A stretch of 64,000 nt of DNA from Halostagnicola larsenii XH-48 (GCF_000517625.1 NZ_CP007055.1:1984001-2048000); one strand, 5' to 3'. Counted from the first letter of the stretch, positions 46,239-55,669 are shown. Numbers and translations: made by a program. The notes: generated from the sequence alone by a model not told the origin.

Positions 46239-47159
46239 ATGATCGGAACGACACTCGGAGACATTCGCCAGCACCTCGAGGCACTCGCGGCGGAGACGGG
46301 CCGGTACTACCTGGTTTGTGGACGAAGCGGCGAACATCCCTCTCCCGCGATCGGACTGCGCTTTGAAAACAGACCGACGGCTCGAGCGGCCGCGCGAGCG
46401 ACCGAACAGTATCGCGCAGCGCTTCGCCGATACGATCCGCAGCTCCCGCGCTACGACGTAATCGTCTGCGAAGACCCATCCCCGCCGAACGAACCCGGGA
46501 CAGCGAGTACAGATTCCCCTCGAGAGTCGGCCGACGGTCGCGAGACACTGCTCCCCTCGGCGACCGATCGATCGGCGTCTGACGAATCGCTCGTCGATTT
46601 CTGCCACGCCATCGCGGGAGCGATGTTCGAAACCGTCGCCGAATCGCCCCATCAATCGGTCGAACGGGCGATCATGGACACATATCTCGAGATCGCAGAG
46701 ACGATCGAAACGCCGGACGAACTCTGTCTTCGACTCCTCGAGAGCATGGCGATCGAACTCGAACGGCGACTCGATTCGCAGGCGCAGGCCTCGATTCTCA
46801 TGGCAGCAGCCGAGCGGCTGTCCTCGCCGTCCGCGGACGGCGAACCGCTGGAGTTGGCGCTGTCTCGTCTACAGTCGGTTGCACTCTTCGATGAGTACAC
46901 GCTCGAACGGAACGCTCTCGAACAGCAGGTTCGGACGCGCTCGTGGACTGTGACGCTGTCGGCGTACCCGCTCGGGCGGGCCGAAACGGGCGTCGTTACG
47001 CTCCCGCTGGCGATCGAACTGTTCCGTTACTGTTCCGAGCCAGGGGTCTCGATTTCACAGGCCGAACCGGTCGACGGTGCGTCCTCGACGTGGGAGTTCG
47101 TTCTGACGACATCGGCTGATGAACGCCCGTCCGGGCTGGTCAGCGTTCCGCCGAAGTAG
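46239..47159 (+). CDS. iron-box-controlled haloarchaeal protein of unknown function (probably DUF7551)
   Basis: 306 residues. Two regions: residues 1-90 (TLGDIRQHLEALAAETGRYY; LVCGRSGEHPSPAIGLRFEN; ARATEQYRAALRRYDPQLPR) and 115-300 (LVDFCHAIAGAMFETVAESP; HQSVERAIMDTYLEIAETIE; a helical middle; RSWTVTLSAYPLGRAETGVV). No membrane segment, signal or cofactor motif. A start at 46218 is closed by a stop after seven codons, so the ATG at 46239 is used. Its promoter is covered by iron box 2, which points to a role in iron limitation. The DUF label is from memory. Confidence 0.72.
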   Translation: MIGTTLGDIRQHLEALAAETGRYYLVCGRSGEHPSPAIGLRFENRPTARAAARATEQYRAALRRYDPQLPRYDVIVCEDPSPPNEPGTASTDSPRESADGRETLLPSATDRSASDESLVDFCHAIAGAMFETVAESPHQSVERAIMDTYLEIAETIETPDELCLRLLESMAIELERRLDSQAQASILMAAAERLSSPSADGEPLELALSRLQSVALFDEYTLERNALEQQVRTRSWTVTLSAYPLGRAETGVVTLPLAIELFRYCSEPGVSISQAEPVDGASSTWEFVLTTSADERPSGLVSVPPK

Positions 47160-47202
47160 TCCATCCACAACCACTAACTCGATTCCACACGTCTCGAGAG
47201 AT

Positions 47203-48027
47203 ATGACCGCGACGAACCTCGAGAACCGGAACTGGCGACTGATCAGGGACGACGCTCGCGACGGAGCGACCCAGATGGCCCTCGAGGAAGTCGCTGCACG
47301 GACGGCGCTCGAGGAGGATCTTCGAACGGTTCGGGTCTACTCCTGGGAACCCAGCACCCTCTCGCTTGGCTACCGACAGGATGCCGAGACGGTCGACTGG
47401 GACTGGTGTCGGAAAAACGGCGTCGGCGTCACGCGCCGACAAACCGGCGGCGGCGGCATCTACCACGACGCTGTCGCCGACATCTCCTATACGATCGTCG
47501 CGCCCGCGGGGGAGGTGCCCGGCGATCTTATGGACTGTTATGCACTGTTTTGCGAGCCGATTCTCGAGGCGTTTTCCCGGATGGGCGTCGATGCCGCCTT
47601 CGCCGACGCCAAACAGGAGTCGATCTACCAGCCGTCCTGTTACCTGCGGGATATCCACCCAGCTCACGACATCGTCGTCGACGGGGCGAAGATCAGCGGC
47701 AACGCTCAGTACCGACAGCGCGACGTCGTCATCCAGCACGGGTCGGTGAGCTACGACATGGAGCCCGCGCGCCACGTCGGCGTCTTCGACGCCGACCTCG
47801 AGGAAACGACGTTTACAGACCGCGTGACGAGTATCCGCGAACAGACGAACCTCGACCGCACGGGAGCGGTCGACGCGCTCGCCGACACGCTCGGTACGTG
47901 GTGTGGCGCCGAGGACGGCTCGTGGCGAGCCGACGAACTCGAGGCCGCCGAGGCGCTCGCTGAACGGAAGTTCGGCAGCGACGCGTGGGTTCGCGACCGG
48001 GAGGTACTCGAGGCGGGCGAACACTGA
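47203..48027 (+). CDS. lplA: lipoate-protein ligase A / octanoyltransferase family protein
   Basis: 274 residues from MTATNLENRNWRLIRDDARD. Signature stretches: GATQMALEEVAARTALEEDL, VRVYSWEPSTLSLGYRQDAE, the lipoate-binding loop GVTRRQTGGGGIYHDAVADI and the catalytic Lys in DIVVDGAKISGNAQYRQRDV. It attaches lipoyl or octanoyl groups to E2 and GcvH proteins. The GcvH partner of the window's gcvP genes would be a substrate. The starting ATG follows an A-rich segment 44 nt after the preceding stop. Confidence 0.88.
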   Translation: MTATNLENRNWRLIRDDARDGATQMALEEVAARTALEEDLRTVRVYSWEPSTLSLGYRQDAETVDWDWCRKNGVGVTRRQTGGGGIYHDAVADISYTIVAPAGEVPGDLMDCYALFCEPILEAFSRMGVDAAFADAKQESIYQPSCYLRDIHPAHDIVVDGAKISGNAQYRQRDVVIQHGSVSYDMEPARHVGVFDADLEETTFTDRVTSIREQTNLDRTGAVDALADTLGTWCGAEDGSWRADELEAAEALAERKFGSDAWVRDREVLEAGEH

Positions 48028-48106
48028 CGATCCGCTGAGCGTTGGTCGATGAAGAGTACGACCTCGCTTCGGTATACCTATCACGAACCAGTACTGACGA
48101 GGGTCT

Positions 48107-48976
48107 ATGAAGGTCGGCGCACACGTTTCGATTTCCGGATCGCGCGTTTCCTCGGACGAAGAGACTCCACCGTACGACGACATCCGAAACGCGGTTCACC
48201 GCCAGATCGCCTTCGGCGGTAACTGCGGGCAGGTGTTTACGACCTCGCCGCAGGTCTGGGCGCAGCCAGAGATCGGCGAGGAAGCCGCCGAAGGGTTCCG
48301 AGCGGAGACCGACGAGAAACTCGAGGGGCCGTGGGTGATCCACTCGGCGTACCTCGTCAACCTCTGTACGCCCAAGGAAGACTTGCGTCGAAAGTCCAAA
48401 GAGAGCATGCAGGCCGAACTCGACGCGGCCGAACGCCTCGGAATTCCCTACGTAAACGTTCACCTGGGGGCTCACACCGGGGCCGGCGTCGAAGGCGGAC
48501 TCGACAACGCCGCGAGCGTCATCGACGACCTCGAGGTTCCCGAGGACGTGACGATTCTCATCGAATCCGACGCGGGAAGCGGCACGAAACTCGGCGGCGA
48601 GTTCGCCCACCTCGCGGGGATCATCGACCGCACCGAGACCGAGATCGGCATCTGCATCGACACCGCCCACACGCTGGTCGCGGGCAACGACCTCACCACG
48701 CCCGAGGCCGTCGACGAGACGGTCGGCCGCTTCGACGACGAGGTGGGCCTCGAGTACCTCGAGTACATCCACTTGAACGACTCGAAACACGACGTGGGAA
48801 CCCACAAGGACGAACACGCGCTCATCGGCGAGGGGTACATCGGCGAGGACGGCATGCGAGCCATCGTGAACCACCCGGATCTACGGGACCTGCCGTTCGC
48901 GCTCGAGACGCCGACCGAAGACGGTCGCGGCTTCGCGTGGAACATCGAAAAGGTCAAAGAACTCCGCGAAGCGTAA
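48107..48976 (+). CDS. nfo: deoxyribonuclease IV (endonuclease IV family AP endonuclease)
   Basis: 289 residues, TIM barrel. Opening [12 protein letters not shown], then [60 protein letters not shown], and the zinc-site segments [15 protein letters not shown] and [38 protein letters not shown] ends the barrel. It cleaves DNA 5' to abasic sites in base excision repair. The expected three-zinc His/Asp/Glu ligands are present in these motifs. Confidence 0.93.
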   Translation: MKVGAHVSISGSRVSSDEETPPYDDIRNAVHRQIAFGGNCGQVFTTSPQVWAQPEIGEEAAEGFRAETDEKLEGPWVIHSAYLVNLCTPKEDLRRKSKESMQAELDAAERLGIPYVNVHLGAHTGAGVEGGLDNAASVIDDLEVPEDVTILIESDAGSGTKLGGEFAHLAGIIDRTETEIGICIDTAHTLVAGNDLTTPEAVDETVGRFDDEVGLEYLEYIHLNDSKHDVGTHKDEHALIGEGYIGEDGMRAIVNHPDLRDLPFALETPTEDGRGFAWNIEKVKELREA

Positions 48977-48998
48977 CGAATGGCTCGAACCGCCGGTT

Positions 48999-49247
48999 TC
49001 AGCTATCGTCGGAAACTTCCCAGGACAACTCGACGGTAATCTCTTCGCGAGCGCCGCCGAGCATCGGCGAGCGTTCCTGGGCCTCGATGGAGTACTCGAT
49101 CCGAGACGACGGCGACAACGTGACCATCTTGTTTCCGATTCGAACCTCCGCGGTGTCGCCCTCTCGCAGTTCTCGAGCCAGTTCCTGTACCAGATCCGAT
49201 ACCTCTTCTCGTGGGAGTTCGTCCGAATAGGTGGTCGTATCGCCCAT
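48999..49247 (-). CDS. amphi-Trp domain-containing protein
   Basis: 82 residues from MGDTTTYSDELPREEVSDLV. The family layout is visible: an N-terminal helix (QELARELREGDTAEVRIGNK) and the beta strands VTLSPSSRIEYSIEAQERSP and EEITVELSWEV with alternating hydrophobic and Trp positions. A common haloarchaeal small domain with unknown role. Converges with nfo (22 bp gap). A 128-residue longer reading has no matching character before residue 47. Confidence 0.85.
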   Translation of the reverse strand: MGDTTTYSDELPREEVSDLVQELARELREGDTAEVRIGNKMVTLSPSSRIEYSIEAQERSPMLGGAREEITVELSWEVSDDS

Positions 49248-49387
49248 AGGGAACGACCACCGATCTATCGGAAATAGGTTGGCCGCGAATCCGCAGGCCC
49301 AGTCCCGCTGGCCCCCGCCGAGACCGCGACAGCGTCGATGCCGGTGAAACCGACCCGCTTTTACTCGAGACGCCGCAGTGTCCATTC

Positions 49388-50203
49388 GTGCGCGAGTTTG
49401 CAGCCGAATACCTTCGTCGGACCCGCGACGGAATGTGGGAGGACTCTCGAGTGGCGCTGGCTCCGCTGGCGCTCGACTCTCGCGACCGGATTCTGGATGT
49501 CGGCTGTGGAACCGGCGAGCTGAGCGCCGTCCTCGCCGCCGAATCGTCCGGGGAGGTGATCGGCTGTGACGTCGACACGGCTCTTCTCTCCCGCGCGCAG
49601 AACCGAACTGGCGTCTCGACAGTCGCCGGAAACGCGCTCGAACTCCCGTTTGCGGACGACTCGTTCGATCTCGTCGTCTGTCAGGCGCTATTGATCAACC
49701 TTCCGGATCCGGCGGCGGCGCTCGCGGAGTTCGCCCGCGTCTCGAGCGATCTGGTCGCGGCAATCGAGCCCGACAACGCCGCCGTCGACATCGACTCGAG
49801 CGTCGACCGCGAGGAACGACTCGAGCGGCGGGCGCGGCGAGCCTACCTCGACGGCGTTCGCACCGACGTGACGCTGGGCGAGAGTGCACGCGACGTCTTC
49901 GAATCGGCCGGACTCGAGGTATACGAGACGCGCCGGTACGATCACGTCCGGCGCGTCGAACCACCTTACAGCGAGGGAGCGGTGATCGACGCCCGGCGCA
50001 AAGCGACCGGATCCGGGCTGGCGGACGACCGCGAGACGATGCTCGCCGGGGCGTTGACCGAGTCGGAGTACGACGAACTGCGTGGCTCCTGGCGAGAGAT
50101 GGGACGAGACGTGATCGAGCAGATGGCGTCTCGAGAGTACCGCCGGGAAGAAGCCGTTCCGTTTTTCGTCACCGCAGGTTCGGTTTCGGAGGGCGAGCAG
50201 TGA
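49388..50203 (+). CDS. class I SAM-dependent methyltransferase
   Basis: 271 residues from GTG. SAM-binding motif I DRILDVGCGTGELSAVLAAE, motif II EVIGCDVDTALLSRA, and a post-II strand DDSFDLVVCQALLINLPDPA. C-terminal part is helical with an ending like the family (MGRDVIEQMASREYRREEAV). Methyl acceptor unknown; the overall pattern is that of small-molecule methyltransferases. Divergent from the amphi-Trp gene across 140 bp. Confidence 0.85.
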   Translation: MREFAAEYLRRTRDGMWEDSRVALAPLALDSRDRILDVGCGTGELSAVLAAESSGEVIGCDVDTALLSRAQNRTGVSTVAGNALELPFADDSFDLVVCQALLINLPDPAAALAEFARVSSDLVAAIEPDNAAVDIDSSVDREERLERRARRAYLDGVRTDVTLGESARDVFESAGLEVYETRRYDHVRRVEPPYSEGAVIDARRKATGSGLADDRETMLAGALTESEYDELRGSWREMGRDVIEQMASREYRREEAVPFFVTAGSVSEGEQ

Positions 50204-50219
50204 GACCGTAGAAAGTCAG

Positions 50220-50873
50220 TTAGACGACATCGCCGCGAATCGTCACCCCGTCCTGGGTCGAGCGCCACTCGTGGACGACCTGGGCGGCGTCGTCCGCCTC
50301 CGTCTCGTCCATCCCGAGCATCTCGAGGGCCGCAGAAAGCGTCGGCAGCGCGAGGTCGCCCTCGCGGAGTTTCCGAAACGCCTCGTCGCTCGTCGTGCCG
50401 TCGACCCAGAGACAGACGCCTCGAGGGTCGAGCAACTGCGTGTAGTCCTCCCGGAGTTTCGCGCCGCGTAATCGCTGTGTGACGTTGTCCTCGAAGGACG
50501 TATTACAGACCTCGAGGTGAACCGGTTCGTCCTCGGGAAGCAACTGTGCGGCCAGACACTTCTCGGGGGCGGCGTGGCCGTTTCGGTTCGCCCGAAGGTG
50601 TTCGGGATACCGCTCGGCCCACTCGGCGCGGACCGACTTGCCGACGCCGTCGATGTCGTAGTCGTCTCCCGTCGTAGACCCACTCTCCGAATTGTCGCGG
50701 ACGAGAACATCCTTCGTCAGGTAGATATCCAGCCGGTCGACGGGGTCGAGCCCCAGCGCGATATCCCCGAACGCCCACACCTCGCGGACGGGCACCGGCG
50801 TGAGGTCGTTCTCGACGGTTTCGACGACCGCCTCGAGGCGATCGACGGCCCCGTCGCGAGAAAATCCACTCAT
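50220..50873 (-). CDS. haloarchaeal conserved protein (probably DUF7095)
   Basis: 217 residues from MSGFSRDGAVDRLEAVVETV. The N-terminal half looks like a nucleotidyltransferase-type alpha/beta fold (VREVWAFGDIALGLDPVDRL, DIYLTKDVLVRD), though the GS-x(n)-DxD catalytic pattern is not intact (GDIALGLDPVDRLDIYL). The C-terminal half includes LRGAKLREDYTQLLDPRGVC and LREGDLALPTLSAALEMLGM. No clear active site. Family name from memory; function unknown. Confidence 0.7.
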   Translation of the reverse strand: MSGFSRDGAVDRLEAVVETVENDLTPVPVREVWAFGDIALGLDPVDRLDIYLTKDVLVRDNSESGSTTGDDYDIDGVGKSVRAEWAERYPEHLRANRNGHAAPEKCLAAQLLPEDEPVHLEVCNTSFEDNVTQRLRGAKLREDYTQLLDPRGVCLWVDGTTSDEAFRKLREGDLALPTLSAALEMLGMDETEADDAAQVVHEWRSTQDGVTIRGDVV

Positions 50874-51024
50874 TGTGCGTCGTAGCGTCTCGAGCCCCAA
50901 ATCCGTTTCCTCACGTGTTCGAAACGGAGGCCTCGAGACGGCCCGATTCGCCTCGCGGAAATCGGGCCACCAGACCGGTGTGCGGGTAGTAAGCCTTTAT
51001 ATCAAACAGTCTGAAGATCGATTG

Positions 51025-51303
51025 ATGGACGAGTCAGACCCTCCAGACGACGGTGAACTCGAGTTCAGTCTCGAGGACCAACGACAGTACGAAATCCTCC
51101 GGACCGCCATCGAAGATGCGCTGATAAACGTGCTCGCGACGATCGTCATGCTCTCGTTGGCGTTCGGCCTGTTCGTGGTCGGTGCGCAAATCGCTATCGA
51201 GGGCGACGAGATGCTGCTTCTGATCGGTGGCGCGGTCGTCCTCGTCGCCTGTTACATCGCCGCGATGGCGCTCGATCTCCTTCCGGCATCGCTCACGCCA
51301 TAG
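51025..51303 (+). CDS. small two-helix membrane protein
   Basis: 92 residues from MDESDPPDDGELEFSLEDQR. Acidic cytoplasmic-looking N-terminus, then two transmembrane helices (NVLATIVMLSLAFGLFVVGA and LLLIGGAVVLVACYIAAMAL) joined by a short loop. A TATA-like TTTATAT lies at about 50996-51002, 26 nt before the ATG, supporting this start. Function unknown. Confidence 0.7.
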   Translation: MDESDPPDDGELEFSLEDQRQYEILRTAIEDALINVLATIVMLSLAFGLFVVGAQIAIEGDEMLLLIGGAVVLVACYIAAMALDLLPASLTP

Positions 51304-51401
51304 AAACGGTCGAAACGCCTTGAAACAGCAGATATCCCGTTCTTTTCGCAGTCTCGTGTCAAGAGCGCAGATTTTTGGTCCCGGCCGATGAACGGGCGGG
51401 T

Positions 51402-52121
51402 ATGAGACACCGCATCTTCAACGAGGGCAGCGACGACGACCTGGTCTTTATCATGGGCTGGGGAAATCGCTGGACTCACGAAAACGTGAGCTGGCTCATC
51501 GGCCGACTCGCAGATGCCGGGTTTCGGATCCACGCGTTCGAACTCCCGACGAACATCGACGACTTCAAAGCCGACTGGCTCGAGCCCATCGTCGAGTACG
51601 TCGTCGATCTCGAGGGCTACCAGTTGCTCGCCCACAGCGCCGGCGCACTCGTCGGACAGGCCCTCGACGGGGCGGAAAACCACGTCTACCTGAGCCCCTG
51701 GTGGGGCTACAGCGAAGATCACCCCGAGTTCGCCCTCGAGATCATCGAACAGATACCCACGAGCTTCCCGTTCGTCCCCTTCGGCGGAATGGGCAAGATG
51801 GATCTGGGAAGTCTCGCGACGGATCACCAGATCGCGACGACCCCCGAGTGGGTCTCACCGGCGTTCATCCGGGAGACGCGCCGAGCCCAACAGGAACTGC
51901 TTACGATCGACCACGACGCCGTCGTCTTCTGCTCGCTTCGCGATCCCGTCATCAGTCTTCGACCGATCGGCGAACGGGTCCCCGCAGAGCACGTCGTCCT
52001 CTACGGCGGCGGACACGAACTGTTCTCCTCTCAGTCCCGCGAACGCTACATCGATACCCTCATCGCGGCCCTGAAAGACGGTGCGGAATCGGTCGAAGAC
52101 CGACCGACCGTTCCGGCCTGA
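51402..52121 (+). CDS. alpha/beta hydrolase
   Basis: 239 residues from MRHRIFNEGSDDDLVFIMGW. Nucleophile elbow in YQLLAHSAGALVGQALDGAE (A-H-S-A-G), acid in VVFCSLRDPVISLRPIGERV, and the base His in LYGGGHELFSSQSRERYI. The oxyanion region is GWGNRWTHENV. Conserved in haloarchaea; the substrate is unknown. An upstream in-frame GTG would add nine residues. Confidence 0.8.
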   Translation: MRHRIFNEGSDDDLVFIMGWGNRWTHENVSWLIGRLADAGFRIHAFELPTNIDDFKADWLEPIVEYVVDLEGYQLLAHSAGALVGQALDGAENHVYLSPWWGYSEDHPEFALEIIEQIPTSFPFVPFGGMGKMDLGSLATDHQIATTPEWVSPAFIRETRRAQQELLTIDHDAVVFCSLRDPVISLRPIGERVPAEHVVLYGGGHELFSSQSRERYIDTLIAALKDGAESVEDRPTVPA

Positions 52122-52174
52122 GTACGACCGCTTCGAGTCCGGTACCGATCGTTTTCGCTGTGTTCTGTCGGTAT

Positions 52175-52909
52175 CTAATTGCCGAGCGCGTCGGTCAGCG
52201 CTCGAAGCTGTGTCGGACCGTTCTCGAGCAGTGCGCGCGGAAAGCCGCGTCGCGCGTTCGTCAACGCGGCGTGAAGCGCCGCTGCCGGCTCGTCGAAGAG
52301 TCCGGTTCCGTGACCGACGAGCACTCGATCCGGATCCAGTCCCGTAAACGCCTCGAACGGCGGCAGTAGCCGGCACAGAAGGTAAACACCGAGACGCTCC
52401 GACCCCGACGTATACAACGGCGCCGTTCCGAGCACGTCGGGAACGTACAACGTATCGTCCGACGCGCGATACGGGGCCGCCTCGCACCAGCCCGGCATCG
52501 AATCGACCCGTTTAACGGTGAATCCCGACGCACCCAGTTCGTCGTCGTAATACTCGAGGGGAGCCTCGAGACGGTCCGGGACACGCCCAATCCACGACGG
52601 AACGTACACGGGAACGTCGTACCGACGCGCAAACGCGTCCGAATCACGAGCGTGATATCGCGAACAGACGGCGATCCCCGCGACGTCGCCCAGTGCGCCG
52701 ATTTCCTCGTCGATCCCGGGTGCATCGAGGGGATCGAACAACCAGACGTCTCCGTCGTCACCGACGGTGGCGTGGCTCGCGCGCAGTCCCGTCTCCTCGG
52801 GATGAGCCAACCAGCCAAAGCCGTTCTCGAACGTATCGATCAGCCGATAGCCGCTCGAGGGCGACCGATCGTACATGACCATCGTCCCGACGTCGAACCG
52901 TCGGACCAT
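52175..52909 (-). CDS. MBL-fold-like protein with degraded metal motif
   Basis: 244 residues. The overall order of strands resembles the metallo-beta-lactamase fold: VWLFDPLDAPGIDEEIGALG, then AVCSRYHARDSDAFARRYDV in place of the HxHxDH motif, DDTLYVPDVLGTAPLYTSGS, and RVLVGHGTGLFDEPAAAL. The zinc-binding HxHxDH is not conserved (only one His remains in YHARDS), so hydrolase activity is doubtful. An alternative start is the internal Met nine codons later. Function unknown. Confidence 0.65.
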   Translation of the reverse strand: MVRRFDVGTMVMYDRSPSSGYRLIDTFENGFGWLAHPEETGLRASHATVGDDGDVWLFDPLDAPGIDEEIGALGDVAGIAVCSRYHARDSDAFARRYDVPVYVPSWIGRVPDRLEAPLEYYDDELGASGFTVKRVDSMPGWCEAAPYRASDDTLYVPDVLGTAPLYTSGSERLGVYLLCRLLPPFEAFTGLDPDRVLVGHGTGLFDEPAAALHAALTNARRGFPRALLENGPTQLRALTDALGN

Positions 52910-53061
52910 AGGCGTTCCGTCGGTATCGCTCGAGAACGCGACACGCGGAGCGTGCGGTCAGTGCACGACGCGAGACTATGCGAGCGATAGTACGGCGCGG
53001 GACTGTGCGGGCGATAGCGGAGACGAAACCGACATACACTCGCATCGACTAGGCGCTCGTA

Positions 53062-54027
53062 ATGGAGTGTAACCGGTGTGAGGAGCCGTCCGTCATGCAC
53101 GCCGCGTACTCGGGAGCGCACCTCTGTGAGTCTCACTTCCGCGAATCGGTGGAGAAACGCGTCCGTCGTCGCGTTCGGCGGGACGACCTCGTTTCGCCGG
53201 ACGCGACACCCGACAATCCTCAGACGTGGGTGATCGGCCTCTCCGGCGGGAAAGACAGCGTCGTCCTCACGCAAATACTCCACGAGACCTTCGAGGAGGA
53301 CCCGCGAATCGAGTTGGTCGGATTGACCATCCACGAAGGGATCGAAGGCTACCGCGACAAGTCGGTCGACGCCTGCGTCGACCTGGCCGACGACCTCGAG
53401 ATCCGCCACGAAGTCGTCAGCTACGCCGAGGAGTTCGGCGTGGAGATGGACGATGTCGTCGAGGACGACCCTGAAAACATGGCCGCCTGCGCGTATTGTG
53501 GCGTCTTCCGACGGGACCTCCTCGAGGCCTACGCCGAGAAACTCGGCGCCGACCTCATGTTGACCGGCCACAATCTGGACGACGAAGCCCAGACGGCGCT
53601 GATGAACTTCCTCGAGGGCGACGTCGCCCAGATCGCGAAACACTTCGACGCCAGCCTCGGTCCGATCACCGATCGCGAGGACCAATCCGAGTTCGTCCCT
53701 CGAGCCAAGCCACTTCGAGACGTACCCGAGAAGGAAGTGGCCCTCTACGCACACCTACGGGACCTCCCCGCACACATCACCGAGTGTCCGCACTCGAGCG
53801 AGGCCTATCGCGGGGAGATACAGCGACTCCTGTACGATCTCGAGGAGAATCATCCGGGTACCCGACACTCGATCCTCTCAGGATACGAGGAACTCGCCGG
53901 GATCGTTGCGAACCGCTACAACGGTGATGACGAGGAGGGAGCCGACCTCCGCGAGTGCGTCGAATGCGGGTCGACGACGACTCGAGAGCGGTGCCGGAAG
54001 TGTTCGCTGTTAGAAGCGCTCGTTTGA
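53062..54027 (+). CDS. ncsA: tRNA thiolation ATPase NcsA (TtuA/Ncs6 family)
   Basis: 321 residues. N-terminal zinc finger MECNRCEEPSVMHAAYSGAH with LCESHF; PP-loop VIGLSGGKDSVVLTQILHET; catalytic CxxC-containing AACAYCGVFRRDLLEAYAEK and TGHNLDDEAQTALMNFLEGD; a third Cys in HITECPHSSEAYRG; C-terminal zinc ribbon LRECVECGSTTTRERCRKCS. It adenylates and thiolates U34 of tRNA with a ubiquitin-like sulfur carrier. In haloarchaea this gene is next to ftsZ2, as here. Confidence 0.92.
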   Translation: MECNRCEEPSVMHAAYSGAHLCESHFRESVEKRVRRRVRRDDLVSPDATPDNPQTWVIGLSGGKDSVVLTQILHETFEEDPRIELVGLTIHEGIEGYRDKSVDACVDLADDLEIRHEVVSYAEEFGVEMDDVVEDDPENMAACAYCGVFRRDLLEAYAEKLGADLMLTGHNLDDEAQTALMNFLEGDVAQIAKHFDASLGPITDREDQSEFVPRAKPLRDVPEKEVALYAHLRDLPAHITECPHSSEAYRGEIQRLLYDLEENHPGTRHSILSGYEELAGIVANRYNGDDEEGADLRECVECGSTTTRERCRKCSLLEALV

Positions 54028-54143
54028 TTCTGCTGTGCGCTCGCGGATCGATAGCTGATCTGCTTCGAGAGACGAGATGAGAGAAACCCAGCAGCTGCTC
54101 GAAAGCGAGCGAGACGGAGAAGCGAGAGAGGAGATCGGACGGA

Positions 54144-55325
54144 TTATCGAATGACGTCGACGCCGTTTTTCTGCTCGACTTTGTCTCTGCCGCCGTCACT
54201 CTGCGTGCCGGGGTGAGACGTTTCGACGTTGTTGCTCGCATCGAAATCGGCGTCGTTGAGCCCTTCGATACTCTGGCGGGATTTATCCGCCTGTTTTTGG
54301 GTCGTCGGACCGAGGACCTGCGCGCTCTGGACGCCGGTCATGATGGCCATAACGCGGACCTTGCCCTTGTAGTTCTCCTGAATGCGCGCGCCCCAGATGA
54401 CGTTTGCACTCGCCTCGAGTCGCTCGGTGATGTTGTCCGCGATGCCTTCTGCCTCTTTCAGTGTGAGATCCGGTCCACCGGTGATGTGAACGAGGCCGCC
54501 GGAGGCACCCCGATAGTCGACGTCGAGCAGCGGGTGGTTCATCGCGTCGCTGACGACTTCCTGTGTCTTGTTCTTGTCCTGTGTCTCGCCGACGAGCATC
54601 ACCGCGACGCCGCCCTGATTCATGATCGTGGACATATCCGCGTAGTCCAGGTTGATCAGGCTCGGCTGGGTGATCGTCTCCGAGATTCCCTTGACCGTTT
54701 CGGCGATGATTTGGTCCATCACCGAGAAGGCTTTGCCGATCGGGAGGTTCGGGACGTAATCGAGCAGCCGGTTGTTGTCGAGGACGATGATCGAGTCGGC
54801 CTGTTCGCGGAGTTTTTCGAGGCCTTCCTCGGCTTTGACCGTCCGAGCGCGCTCGACGTTGAACGGCGTCGAAACCATGCCGACGACGATAGCGCCCTGG
54901 TCTTTCGCGATTTTCGAGACGACGGGGGCGGCACCCGTGCCGGTGCCACCGCCCATGCCAGCGGTCACGAAGACGAGGTCCGCGTCTCCGAGAACCTCTT
55001 TGATCGTGCTCTGGGCCATCTCGGTCGCGCGTTCGCCCATCGATGGGTCGCCGCCGGCGCCGAGCCCGTTGGTGAGCGATTTGCCGACGAGAATCTTCGT
55101 GTCGGCTTCGATCATCTTCAGGTGCTGTTTATCGGTGTTGATCGCGACGGTATCCGCGCCGTCGACGCCGATGTTATACAGTCGGTTTATCGTATTGTTT
55201 CCAGCACCGCCACAGCCGACGATGACGATCCGCGGATCGCCGAACTCGTCGTCGTCCATCGATTCGTCCATCTGACGGGCTTCGGCTTCGGCGTTATCGA
55301 GGGCATCCTGTACGATATCCTGCAT
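54144..55325 (-). CDS. ftsZ2: cell division protein FtsZ2
   Basis: 393 residues. GTP-binding motifs [20 protein letters not shown] and [20 protein letters not shown]; synergy region [20 protein letters not shown]; the T7-type [10 protein letters not shown] precedes. Long N-terminal region ([17 protein letters not shown]) and C-terminal tail of about 40 residues. The assignment to FtsZ2 rather than FtsZ1 rests on the neighbours: ncsA on one side, cdrS and cdrL on the other, as in Haloferax and Halobacterium. FtsZ2 acts in ring constriction in haloarchaea. It starts 2 nt after the cdrS stop. Confidence 0.94.
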   Translation of the reverse strand: MQDIVQDALDNAEAEARQMDESMDDDEFGDPRIVIVGCGGAGNNTINRLYNIGVDGADTVAINTDKQHLKMIEADTKILVGKSLTNGLGAGGDPSMGERATEMAQSTIKEVLGDADLVFVTAGMGGGTGTGAAPVVSKIAKDQGAIVVGMVSTPFNVERARTVKAEEGLEKLREQADSIIVLDNNRLLDYVPNLPIGKAFSVMDQIIAETVKGISETITQPSLINLDYADMSTIMNQGGVAVMLVGETQDKNKTQEVVSDAMNHPLLDVDYRGASGGLVHITGGPDLTLKEAEGIADNITERLEASANVIWGARIQENYKGKVRVMAIMTGVQSAQVLGPTTQKQADKSRQSIEGLNDADFDASNNVETSHPGTQSDGGRDKVEQKNGVDVIR

Positions 55326-55327
55326 CG

Positions 55328-55507
55328 TTACACCTTTGCCCAGCCGCGTTTACCCGTCTGGTCGCGACGACCGTTCTGTTGTTCGTTGATCATTTCTCGG
55401 ACCGCCGACCGGATCGCCTCGCTCCGGTTCGGAAACTCGCCCGAGTCGACCAGCTGTTCGACTTCGTCGATCTGCTGTTCCGGAATTCGCAGTGTCACAC
55501 GCTCCAT
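55328..55507 (-). CDS. cdrS: CdrS, small ribbon-helix-helix cell division regulator
   Basis: 59 residues, too short for many gene callers. Conceptual translation begins [20 protein letters not shown], a beta-strand with RVTLRI, then [20 protein letters not shown], i.e. a complete CopG-type ribbon-helix-helix, then a basic tail ([14 protein letters not shown]). Its stop is 2 nt before ftsZ2, so the two are co-transcribed. CdrS is established in haloarchaea as a transcription factor controlling division genes. Upstream are several GTAAGAC operator copies. Confidence 0.93.
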   Translation of the reverse strand: MERVTLRIPEQQIDEVEQLVDSGEFPNRSEAIRSAVREMINEQQNGRRDQTGKRGWAKV

Positions 55508-55522
55508 TGTTGTATTCCCTCT

Positions 55523-55669
55523 GTAAGACGGTGCGCCCCTGTTAGACGCGGTGTCTTACACGGTAGATCGGCTGAGGCACCAGTTTGGCGCCGTTCCGAC
55601 CCGTTGTAAGACGATCGTCTTACGCAACTATAGCAATACTGTTCATGGGTAATAAATATTTCGTAAGAC
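55523..55669. promoter_or_regulatory. operator array upstream of cdrS-ftsZ2 (GTAAGAC/GTCTTAC repeats)
   Basis: Half-site GTAAGAC at 55523-55529; imperfect palindrome GTTAGAC-GCGGT-GTCTTAC at 55541-55559; perfect 18-bp palindrome GTAAGAC-GATC-GTCTTAC at 55606-55623; half-site GTAAGAC at 55663-55669. They bracket the T/A-rich core at about 55649-55660 (AATAAATATT). Ribbon-helix-helix factors bind such inverted repeats cooperatively, so CdrL, CdrS or both are the obvious candidates. Confidence 0.8.
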
